Source: 66-474 sp036279975
GTDB taxonomy: Bacteria; Pseudomonadota; Gammaproteobacteria; Xanthomonadales; Rhodanobacteraceae
Assembly: GCA_036279975.1 (NCBI GenBank)
Contig: DASURP010000111.1
Location: 1 to 16,325 of the forward strand
DNA length: 16,325 bases
Direction of reading: 5' to 3'
The notes under the pieces are model-generated. The model had not been told where the DNA came from, did no database searches, and was given only the letters and a program-made list of their open reading frames with translations. Shown piece by piece: positions 1 to 7,077 of the stretch. Positions within the stretch are counted from its first letter, which is position 1; the number at the start of each line of letters is the position of its first letter. A program made the translations under genes and the position numbers.

Positions 1-1116
<1,116 letters not shown>

Positions 1117-1158
1117 GCGCGTTCCTCGCGGCTGGGACGTGTCGGGGTCGAGAGCGGA

Positions 1159-2046
1159 TTATGCTGACATGCGGCGGCTGAATTGCAAAGCAAGCAGGGC
1201 CGCCCCGATCAACACGATCCCGAGCCATTCAGCCGGCGACGGCCGTTCCTGAAGCAAGCCCCAGGCGAACAGGACCCCGGCCACCGGCACCGCGAGGCTG
1301 GTCAGACCTGCCACGTTGGCCGACAGTCGTTGCACGACCAAGGCCCACAATACCCAGCACACGCCCGACGACAACAAACCGTTGTACAGCAAGGCCGCGA
1401 CGTACTCACCGCTCCAGGTCACGGCGTCCTCGTGCGTGGCCAGCGCAAGGACCACCAGGCCGAGCGTGCCCGCGAGCATCTGCCACGCCGTCAATTGCAG
1501 CGGCGTCACCTGCGGGTGCCGCTGGAACAGGCGCTTGGAAAGCACCGTCGCAATGGCCCATGCGAGCCCCGCGACCAGCGCCAGCGCGACACTGTGGGGG
1601 GCGCCAAGCGGACGCCACGGCTCGATCACGCAAACGAAGCCCGCGGCGGCGATCGCGATGCAAAGCCATCCCGGCAACGCGGGCTTCTCGTGGAGCCACC
1701 ACCACGCCAGCGGCACCACCCAGAACGGCATGGTGTAGGCCAGCAGCGCGGTCTTGCCGGCGCCGCCCGATACCAGCGCCCACTGCACCAGTGCCTGGAA
1801 CGCGGTGGTCTGGGCGAGGCCGATCAGGGTGGTGGCAAGCCAGGGTGTCGGTTTCAGGGAGTCGTGACGCAGCGCAAGCAGCGCGAACAACACCACGGTG
1901 CCGATCACGTAGCGCTGGGCGCTGAACGTGAACGGGCCGGCGTAGTGCGTCGCGACTTTCATCACCGTCCAGTTGAGGCTCCACACCACGGTGAGGACCA
2001 GCAGCCCGATCCAGGCGGCGCGTTCCGAGGCAGGGACAAGGGTCAT
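1159..2046 (-). CDS. EamA/DMT-superfamily inner-membrane transporter
   Basis: Predicted 295-residue inner-membrane protein with about ten hydrophobic helices arranged as two EamA repeats, the usual size for drug/metabolite transporters. The first helix (WIGLLVLTVVWSLNWTVMKV) and the conserved segment GKTALLAYTMPFWVVPLAWW in repeat 1 are typical. Repeat 2 ends with PVAGVLFAWGLLQERPSPAEWLG, the usual 'P.(x)n.E.p...wlG' signature of the family. I chose ATG at 2046 because the protein begins just before helix 1. A longer frame reaches 2292 but encodes non-membrane, arginine-rich sequence, and an in-frame TTG lies only 3 codons upstream. No strong ribosome binding site is visible. The substrate cannot be told from sequence. 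It is read toward the dehydrogenase gene and could share a transcript with it. Confidence 0.9.
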   Translation of the reverse strand: MTLVPASERAAWIGLLVLTVVWSLNWTVMKVATHYAGPFTFSAQRYVIGTVVLFALLALRHDSLKPTPWLATTLIGLAQTTAFQALVQWALVSGGAGKTALLAYTMPFWVVPLAWWWLHEKPALPGWLCIAIAAAGFVCVIEPWRPLGAPHSVALALVAGLAWAIATVLSKRLFQRHPQVTPLQLTAWQMLAGTLGLVVLALATHEDAVTWSGEYVAALLYNGLLSSGVCWVLWALVVQRLSANVAGLTSLAVPVAGVLFAWGLLQERPSPAEWLGIVLIGAALLALQFSRRMSA

Positions 2047-2387
2047 GCCGGTCAAGCGTCCACGAAGAAAAGCGCAGGATAGTGCGGGCGAATCGCCGGT
2101 GGGTCGAGCAGGGCCAAGCCTCGGCTGGCGGTGCGCCGACGACGTTGGGCCGCACCCGGAGAGCAAGCAACGATTCGCGGACGGCCCGAATGTGATGCGG
2201 CGCACGAATTGCAATGAGGGGATAAACACGCCCTGAACCGGCGCACGAAAAAACTTCACTGCCAACCCGCGCCGGTGCAGACTCCCTTGCACGGCACCGG
2301 CTGGCGAGTGTCAGCGTTTCGTATCGCCGGAATGTCCCGGGTCGATTTGCATGCATTTCCACCCATGTCCTGCGGAGGTTTTCTGCC
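2047..2387. other. Divergent intergenic region, about 340 bp
   Basis: This stretch separates the minus-strand DMT transporter gene from the plus-strand secreted-protein gene and should carry promoters for both. Short open frames cross it, but none has a start with a good ribosome binding site or a recognisable product. It contains an 8-bp inverted repeat (listed separately) and a GGAGGT ribosome binding site at 2374-2379 that serves the gene at 2388. I could not identify a convincing -35/-10 pair. Confidence 0.6.
2271..2301. promoter_or_regulatory. Inverted repeat, possible operator or hairpin upstream of the secreted-protein gene
   Basis: GCCGGTGC at 2271-2278 is the exact reverse complement of GCACCGGC at 2294-2301, with a 15-base spacer. 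The centre lies about 100 bp upstream of the ATG at 2388, a reasonable place for a regulator site or a 5'UTR hairpin. Function is inferred only from symmetry and position. In DNA this GC-rich, an 8-bp match can occur by chance. Confidence 0.3.
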
Positions 2388-3104
2388 ATGAATTCCCGTC
2401 GACCACTCCTGACCGCGCTCGCCGCGGGCCTGCTTGCCGCCATGTCGGCGTCGGCATTCGCCGACAGCGGCAGCTCCGACACCAACAACGCGTCGGACAA
2501 GCTCGTTTCGACCTATGCAACTTTCGCGGGTTCGGAAACGAATTCCGAGGCGTTGGTCGACGGCCTGCGCAATGGCACCTCCATCACGCTGGAAACCTCC
2601 ACCACGACTACGAATGCCGACGGCACCACCAGCACCGCGACCACGCCCACCACGTTCCAGCCGGCCACCGGCAAGCTGGGTTACGGCAACGTCAACATCG
2701 TGCTGGCACTGGCGCAGGACGAATTGACCAACATGGGTATCACCGATCCGACCGCCGACGAAATCGAGGCGGCGTTGAACGGTGGTACGGTCACGCTGGC
2801 CGACGGCAGCACGCAAACCATGCAGGGCGTGTTGGCGCTGCGCGCCCAGGGTGAAGGTTGGGGGCAGATCGCCAATACGCTGGGGTTCAATCTGGGCGCC
2901 GTGGTCAGCGCGTCGAAGACCGACCACTCGCAAGCCGGCCTCGACCACTTGCAGCACGGCAGCGACCTGGCGGCGGCGAACCGGCCGGTGCATCCCGACC
3001 ATCCGGTCCACCCCGACGTCCCGCAGCGTCCGGATGTCCCGCAGCGTCCCGACATCCCGCAGCGCCCGGACATTCCGGACCACGCCGGACGCCCGGGCCA
3101 CTGA
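2388..3104 (+). CDS. Secreted protein of unknown function with Pro/His/Asp-rich repeat tail
   Basis: 238-residue protein I cannot assign to a function. Residues 1-25 form a signal peptide: RR near the N-terminus, a hydrophobic core, and cleavage expected after ASAFA, giving a mature start at DSGSS. The mature part has a Ser/Thr-rich stretch (about 66-90), then a conserved-looking block around GKLGYGNVNIVLALAQ (95-110), GITDPTADEIEAALNGG (117-133) and QGVLALRAQGEGWGQIA (146-162). The tail (199-238) is rich in Pro, His, Asp, Gln and Arg, with three tandem DVPQRP/DIPQRP units. I have the impression that similar secreted proteins with the GYGNV and GxGWGxIA blocks occur in other proteobacteria, but this is from memory. 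The start has GGAGGT 8 bases upstream. The outer-membrane barrel gene lies 71 bp downstream on the same strand. His/Asp in the tail could bind metal; this is speculation. Confidence 0.85.
   Translation: MNSRRPLLTALAAGLLAAMSASAFADSGSSDTNNASDKLVSTYATFAGSETNSEALVDGLRNGTSITLETSTTTTNADGTTSTATTPTTFQPATGKLGYGNVNIVLALAQDELTNMGITDPTADEIEAALNGGTVTLADGSTQTMQGVLALRAQGEGWGQIANTLGFNLGAVVSASKTDHSQAGLDHLQHGSDLAAANRPVHPDHPVHPDVPQRPDVPQRPDIPQRPDIPDHAGRPGH
3015..3077 (+). repeat. 18-bp tandem repeat encoding the (D-V/I-P-Q-R-P) tail
   Basis: Three consecutive 18-bp units, starting at 3015, 3033 and 3051, encode DVPQRP, DVPQRP and DIPQRP, followed by a half unit encoding DIP. The units differ by a few bases (GTC versus ATC, CGT versus CGC), so they are not freshly copied. 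In-phase 18-bp slippage would change tail length without shifting the frame. Confidence 0.85.
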
Positions 3105-3128
3105 TCGCGGATCCGGCTTCGTGACCGT

Positions 3129-3150
3129 GCGGGCGCCTGCAGGCGCCCGC
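3129..3150 (+). terminator. Perfect 22-bp palindrome, possible attenuating hairpin between the two exported-protein genes
   Basis: Positions 3129-3150 are a perfect palindrome centred between 3139 and 3140. In RNA it would form a 9-bp all-GC stem with a TGCA loop. It is followed only by a short TTT, so it is at best a weak intrinsic terminator. It lies 24 bp after the stop of the secreted-protein gene and 25 bp before the start of the barrel gene. It could reduce read-through or protect the upstream mRNA. Confidence 0.5.
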
Positions 3151-3175
3151 TTTCCAGCGCCCACGGGAAACACCA

Positions 3176-4018
3176 ATGAACTGCAAAAAGTCCATCGTCA
3201 TCATGCTTGCGCTGTTGCTGTCGGGGTTGTCGTCGCAGGTTGCACGTGCCGCGGATCCCGGCCATGTCACGCTGGGCGTCGGGGCCGATTACAGCTCCGG
3301 CAAGTACGGCACGGCATTCGAAACCGAAATCTGGGACGTGCCGTTCAGCATCGGCTATGCGGCCGATCGCTGGTCGGTGCGGTTGACCGTGCCCTACATC
3401 AACATCAGCGGCGCGAACAACGTGATTCCCGGTGTCGGCCCCGTGCTGAACCTCAACCCGCATGGCCGCGGGCTCGGCCTCGGGCTGGGCGGCGGGGGCG
3501 GCTCGGGGGGCACGCCCACCGTGACCCAGGGCTCCGCTTCCGGCCTCGGCGACGTGGTGGCGCAGGCGACCTATGGCCTGGTGCGCGATGACGCGGCGCA
3601 GTTCGGACTGGACGTGACCGGCAAGATCAAGTTCGGCACCGCCGACGAAAACAAGGGTCTCGGCACCGGCAAGAACGACTACGGCCTGAACTTCGACGCC
3701 TACAAGGGACTCGGTGCGTGGACGTTGTTCGGCGGCGCCGGCTACACCAGGTACGGCAGCTCGACGTACATCCCGTTGCACAATGGCTGGAACGCCAATG
3801 TCGGCGCGGGCTACAGGCTGGACCCCTCGAACACGATCGGCGCCTATTACTACTACCGCGAGAAGATTTCCGACTCCGGTTACCGGCAGAGCGAGGGAAC
3901 GGCGTACTGGAACCACAAGTTCAGCGACAGCCTGCGCCTGCAAGCCTACGGGTTGGCGGGCTTCACCGATGGCAGTCCGGATTGGGGCGCGGGCGCCAAC
4001 CTCCGGTATTCGTTCTGA
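3176..4018 (+). CDS. Predicted outer-membrane beta-barrel protein (MetA-pathway/'transporter'-like family)
   Basis: 280-residue exported protein. Residues 1-25 are a signal peptide (KK, hydrophobic core, cleavage after QVARA). The mature chain alternates polar and hydrophobic residues in strand-like stretches with many Tyr, Trp and Gly, and ends in LRYSF; a C-terminal Phe is the usual barrel-assembly signal. SASGLGDVVAQATYGL (about 120-135) and KFGTADENKGLGTGKNDYGL (152-171) resemble the barrel family labelled 'putative MetA-pathway of phenol degradation', whose members are mostly of unknown function. A glycine-rich segment at about 98-112 is probably a loop. The ribosome binding site is weak (GGGAAA about 6 bases before ATG). 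Same strand as the secreted-protein gene, 71 bp downstream, so the two may be co-transcribed. Barrel nature is well supported; substrate or role is not. Confidence 0.85.
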   Translation: MNCKKSIVIMLALLLSGLSSQVARAADPGHVTLGVGADYSSGKYGTAFETEIWDVPFSIGYAADRWSVRLTVPYINISGANNVIPGVGPVLNLNPHGRGLGLGLGGGGGSGGTPTVTQGSASGLGDVVAQATYGLVRDDAAQFGLDVTGKIKFGTADENKGLGTGKNDYGLNFDAYKGLGAWTLFGGAGYTRYGSSTYIPLHNGWNANVGAGYRLDPSNTIGAYYYYREKISDSGYRQSEGTAYWNHKFSDSLRLQAYGLAGFTDGSPDWGAGANLRYSF

Positions 4019-4019
4019 A

Positions 4020-4098
4020 GCCGTGTTGGCACGGCGTCGCGGCCCGTCCGCCGCCGCATCGTCGCGCCCCGGACGACCGGTGACGCGCGGCCGTCACC
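4020..4098. terminator. Two small hairpins between convergent genes
   Basis: The barrel gene (plus) and bioC (minus) converge here. GCCGTG/CACGGC (4020-4025 and 4030-4035, TTGG loop) and GGTGACG/CGTCACC (4079-4085 and 4092-4098, 6-base loop) can each form a stem. The second includes the bioC stop codon. Neither has a T tract, so a role in termination is a guess from position. Confidence 0.35.
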
Positions 4099-4969
4099 AC
4101 CGCGGTTCGCGGCGGCTGATCACCTCGAAGCGGGTTTCGCGCCCGCCGTACAGGGGCAGCGCGTCGGCGGGAAAGCCCCAGGCGTGCATCGTCACCACTT
4201 CCCAGGTGGCCGGGATGCGTCCGTCGCGGCGCCTTGTTTCGTAGGCGGCGAGCATCGTCCCGAAGCGTGCCTTGCCGGTCAGGCCGCGCGGGCGCCCGCG
4301 GTCGGCGTTGGTGGCGCCGAGACCCTTCAGATCCGCGAACAAACCGCGCACGTCGCGGTAGTCGAGCGTGACGTGGTCCGAATCCAGCACCGGATCCCTC
4401 AACCCCGCCGCGAGCGCGGCATCGCCGATGTCGTGCAGGTCGAGGAAACGGCCGATGTGCGCGCGCGCCGGATCGGCTGCCGCCCACGCCTCGCGCAACT
4501 CGTTGAGCGTATCGGGTCCGAGGCTGGAGGCGACCAGGAATCCACCCGGTTTCAGCACCCGGCTGAGTTCCGCGAAAAACCGCCGCGGCGTCTCGCACCA
4601 CTGCAGGCAGAGGTTGGAATACACCACGTCCATGCTGCGGTCCGGGAACGGCAGCGCCTGCCCGTCGGCGCATGCGCGCGCGAAGGTTTTCCGCCAGCCG
4701 GCGTGACGCCGCGCCTGCCGCAACATCGGCAGCGACACGTCCAGCGCGATGACCTCGGCGTGGCGCCAGCGTTTCTTCAACCGGGCGGTGCCGCGTCCGG
4801 TGCCGCAGCCGACGTCGAGTACGCACCGTGGATTGCCGTCGTAGTAGTCGAGGCTGTCGAACAGGCGCGCCTCGACTTCGCGTTGCAGCGTGTCGTGGCG
4901 TTCGTAGCTTGCGGCCGCGCGGTCGAACGCGCGGCGCACCTGGCGCAGGTCGAGTGGCGCGTCGTTCAT
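4094..4969 (-). CDS. bioC: Malonyl-ACP O-methyltransferase BioC
   Basis: 291-residue SAM-dependent methyltransferase that methylates the free carboxyl of malonyl-ACP, disguising it so that fatty-acid synthesis can extend it toward pimeloyl-ACP methyl ester in biotin synthesis. The N-terminus has the BioC hallmark RRAFDRAAASYERHDTLQ (12-29). SAM motif I is LDVGCGTGRG (51-60), the acidic end of strand 2 is IALDVS (74-79), and SNLCLQWC is at 118-125. PDTLNELREAW (152-162) is also typical of BioC. The length is slightly above the E. coli protein. The ATG at 4969 overlaps the bioH stop in an ATGA arrangement (4966-4969), so the two are translationally coupled. It is the last visible gene of the biotin cluster and faces the barrel gene tail to tail. 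No bioD follows it. Confidence 0.96.
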   Translation of the reverse strand: MNDAPLDLRQVRRAFDRAAASYERHDTLQREVEARLFDSLDYYDGNPRCVLDVGCGTGRGTARLKKRWRHAEVIALDVSLPMLRQARRHAGWRKTFARACADGQALPFPDRSMDVVYSNLCLQWCETPRRFFAELSRVLKPGGFLVASSLGPDTLNELREAWAAADPARAHIGRFLDLHDIGDAALAAGLRDPVLDSDHVTLDYRDVRGLFADLKGLGATNADRGRPRGLTGKARFGTMLAAYETRRRDGRIPATWEVVTMHAWGFPADALPLYGGRETRFEVISRREPRW

Positions 4970-5757
4970 GCCGGTTGCATCGCAAGCAAGGGTTGCAGCG
5001 CCGCGACGACTTCAGCCGTATGGCCGATGAAGGGCGCGTGGCCGCCACCGGCGATGCACGTGAAGCGCCCGCCGCATTGGGCGGCACTCCATTGCATCGC
5101 CTGCCACGGGACCAGGCGGTCGCGGCGCCCGGCGACCCACACGCTTGGGTGCGGCATGTTGCGCAACCGCCCGCGCAGGTCGGCGTGCTCCAGCACCTCC
5201 AGCCCTTCCACCAGCGCACGCACGTCGGGACGGTGTTTCTCGAAGGTGTCGGCACGCAGCCGGCGCAAGTCGGTCCGTGCGCAATCGCTGCCCAGGGCCT
5301 CCAGCGCAAGGAAGCGTTCCAGTGTGCCGTCGTAGTCGGTTGCGAGGTCGTGGCCGAATTCCTGCAGGATTTCCGGGGACACTGCGTGCGGCCAGTCTTG
5401 CCCGGCAGGACCCTCGGCACGCGCGAAGCGTGGCGAGGCGCACACCATCGCGAGCCCCTGCACTTGCGCGGGAAAATCCAGCGCCGCCTGCAAGGCGTAC
5501 AGGCCGCCCAGCGACCAGCCCAGCCAGAGCGCGGGCGGCAGGCGTTCCGCGATCGCGCGTGCACAGGCCGCGGGTTGCAACGACACTTTCGAAGCGTGCG
5601 AGTGGCCGTGGCCCGGCAGGTCGACGATGTGCAGCGTGCAACGATCGCGCAGCGCGTCCACCAGCGGCGTGAACACGCCGCCGTGCATCGCCCAGCCGTG
5701 CAGCAGTACGATGCGGGTGTCGCCTTGGCCCTGGGTGTCGATGTAAACGTCTGACAT
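4966..5757 (-). CDS. bioH: Pimeloyl-ACP methyl ester carboxylesterase BioH
   Basis: 263-residue alpha/beta hydrolase that cleaves the methyl ester of pimeloyl-ACP and so ends the BioC-initiated chain extension. The expected catalytic triad is visible: Ser82 in GWSLGG, Asp213 in GRRDRLVP, His240 in GGGHAPF. The oxyanion-region motif LLHGWAMHG is at 18-26, and VDLPGHGHS at 45-53 is typical. ATG at 5757 is the most upstream in-frame start. Unusually, the sequence just before it has no purine-rich ribosome binding site; it runs into a C-rich tract (minus strand) made by the G-rich repeat at 5765-5819. The gene overlaps bioC by 4 bp and follows bioF after a 111-bp gap. Confidence 0.95.
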   Translation of the reverse strand: MSDVYIDTQGQGDTRIVLLHGWAMHGGVFTPLVDALRDRCTLHIVDLPGHGHSHASKVSLQPAACARAIAERLPPALWLGWSLGGLYALQAALDFPAQVQGLAMVCASPRFARAEGPAGQDWPHAVSPEILQEFGHDLATDYDGTLERFLALEALGSDCARTDLRRLRADTFEKHRPDVRALVEGLEVLEHADLRGRLRNMPHPSVWVAGRRDRLVPWQAMQWSAAQCGGRFTCIAGGGHAPFIGHTAEVVAALQPLLAMQPA

Positions 5758-5764
5758 GGAATTC

Positions 5765-5819
5765 GGAAATCGGGGGTGGGGATGGGGGATGGGAGGCGGG
5801 GGATGGGGATGGGAAATCG
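5765..5819 (+). repeat. G-rich (GGGGAT)n-type repeat with G-quadruplex potential in the bioF-bioH gap
   Basis: On the plus strand, seven runs of three or more G lie in 42 bp: 5772-5776, 5778-5781, 5784-5788, 5791-5793, 5798-5802, 5805-5808 and 5811-5813. Most are separated by AT or T. This easily meets the usual four-run pattern for a G-quadruplex. The block is flanked by a direct repeat, GGAAATCG, at 5765-5772 and 5812-5819. For the bioF-to-bioH transcript the G-rich strand is the template, so the mRNA is C-rich. Strings of this GGGGAT/GGGATT kind are, from memory, common between genes in Xanthomonadales. Confidence 0.8.
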
Positions 5820-5837
5820 TGAACCGTGAATCGTAAC
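5817..5837 (+). repeat. Three 7-bp near-tandem units
   Basis: TCGTGAA, CCGTGAA and TCGTAAC follow directly at 5817, 5824 and 5831, continuing the low-complexity block between bioF and bioH. Together with the G-rich tract this looks like a degenerate short-period repeat rather than a gene or operator. Confidence 0.6.
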
Positions 5838-5868
5838 AACCTTCGTCACCCCGGGGCCGCCCGCTGCC

Positions 5869-7074
5869 TTATCGCGGTCGGAACCCGCGACCCAGTGATG
5901 CTTCGCCGTGAACCGCCATCCGGCCCAAAGCATCCAGCAGCCGATCCACGTCGTCTTCCGAATGCGCGGCCGACAGCGTGACGCGCAGACGTGCCGATCC
6001 GGCCGGCACGGTAGGTTGTCGAATCGCGGTGACCAGGAAACCCGAGGCTTCCAGCGCGCGCGCCGCCGCGAGGGCACGTCCGGTGTCGCCCAGCACGAGC
6101 GGCTGGATCGCGCTGCGCGATTCGGCCAGCGGCAGGCCGAGTTGCCGGGCGCCCGCACGGAAACGCGCGATCACGGCGTGCAGGTGCGCGCGCCGCCCGT
6201 CGTCGTTCCGCGCAATGTGCACCGCCGCGCGGGCTGCGGCTGCCAGCGCCGGTGGCAATGCGGTGGTGTACACGAACGTACGTGCGAACTGGGTGAGGCC
6301 TTCGATCAGCGCACGGCTGCCCAGCACCGCCGCGCCCATGCAGCCGAGTGCCTTGCCCAGGGTCACCATCAGCACCGGTGCGACTTCCTGCGCAAGACCG
6401 GCCTCGGCTACGCTGCCGGCGCCGCGCGGACCCAGCACGCCGAGGCCGTGTGCATCGTCCACCAGCAGGGTTGCGCCTGCGCGCTTGCACAAGGCGGCGA
6501 GGTCGCGCAACCGCGCCACGTCGCCATCCATGCTGAATACGCCGTCGGTCGCGAGCAGCGCGGGTTTGTCGTCGGTACCCGCGAGTTGCCGCGCTGCGCC
6601 AGCGGCGTCGTTGTGCGGGTAGCGCTGCAGCGCTGCACCCGAAAGTCGTGCGGCGTCCAGCAGGCTGGCGTGGTTCAGCTTGTCCTGGACGCAGGCGTCA
6701 CCACGCGCGAGCAACGCCTGCATCACGCCCAGGTTGGCCAGCCAGCCGGACGAGAACAGCAGCGCGGCCTCACGCCCGGTCCATTCGCACAGGGCTGCTT
6801 CCAGTCGTGCGTGTTCGCGGTGGTGGCCGCACACCAGGTGTGCGGCGGTGCCGCCTACGCCGGCTTCGTTTGCGGCGTTTTGCAGCGTTTCGATGATGCG
6901 CGGATCCTGCGCCAGGCCGAGGTAATCGTTGCTGCAGAAATTCGTGAGTTCGCGGCCGGCGATCACGACCTGCGTGCTGCGTGTGTCGTCGGCGGTGCGC
7001 GCGCGTCGCAGCAGGCCCGCGCGCTCGCGTGCGGCCACGCGCTTGGCCAGCGATTGCAGCAGGTCGGGACGCAC
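5869..7074 (-). CDS. bioF: 8-amino-7-oxononanoate synthase BioF
   Basis: 401-residue PLP enzyme that condenses pimeloyl-ACP with L-alanine, with loss of CO2, to give 8-amino-7-oxononanoate (KAPA). The N-terminal core begins with FCSNDYLGLA (46-55). GGTAAHLVCGHHREHARLE (74-92) is the substrate/PLP loop. DDAHGLGVLG (206-215) contains the cofactor-stacking His region. VTLGKALGCMGA (237-248) contains the PLP-binding lysine, Lys241. The start is GTG at 7074, three bases after the bioB stop (7078-7080). No clear Shine-Dalgarno is visible, so translation probably depends on coupling to bioB. Length is near the usual 385-400. A 111-bp gap with G-rich repeats separates it from bioH. Confidence 0.96.
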   Translation of the reverse strand: MRPDLLQSLAKRVAARERAGLLRRARTADDTRSTQVVIAGRELTNFCSNDYLGLAQDPRIIETLQNAANEAGVGGTAAHLVCGHHREHARLEAALCEWTGREAALLFSSGWLANLGVMQALLARGDACVQDKLNHASLLDAARLSGAALQRYPHNDAAGAARQLAGTDDKPALLATDGVFSMDGDVARLRDLAALCKRAGATLLVDDAHGLGVLGPRGAGSVAEAGLAQEVAPVLMVTLGKALGCMGAAVLGSRALIEGLTQFARTFVYTTALPPALAAAARAAVHIARNDDGRRAHLHAVIARFRAGARQLGLPLAESRSAIQPLVLGDTGRALAAARALEASGFLVTAIRQPTVPAGSARLRVTLSAAHSEDDVDRLLDALGRMAVHGEASLGRGFRPR

Positions 7075-7077
7075 GGG

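Noticed and set aside
5830..5851. Possible BirA-type operator half-site (GTAACAACC) near bioH
   Set aside because: Only one half-site-like string is present, it lies inside the cluster rather than upstream of bioB, and it is better explained as part of a repeat.
3963..6158. Minus-strand open frame of 731 codons overlapping bioC and bioH in another frame
   Set aside because: It crosses two verified genes and a repeat tract and is rich in Arg/Cys/Pro; it is a shadow frame.
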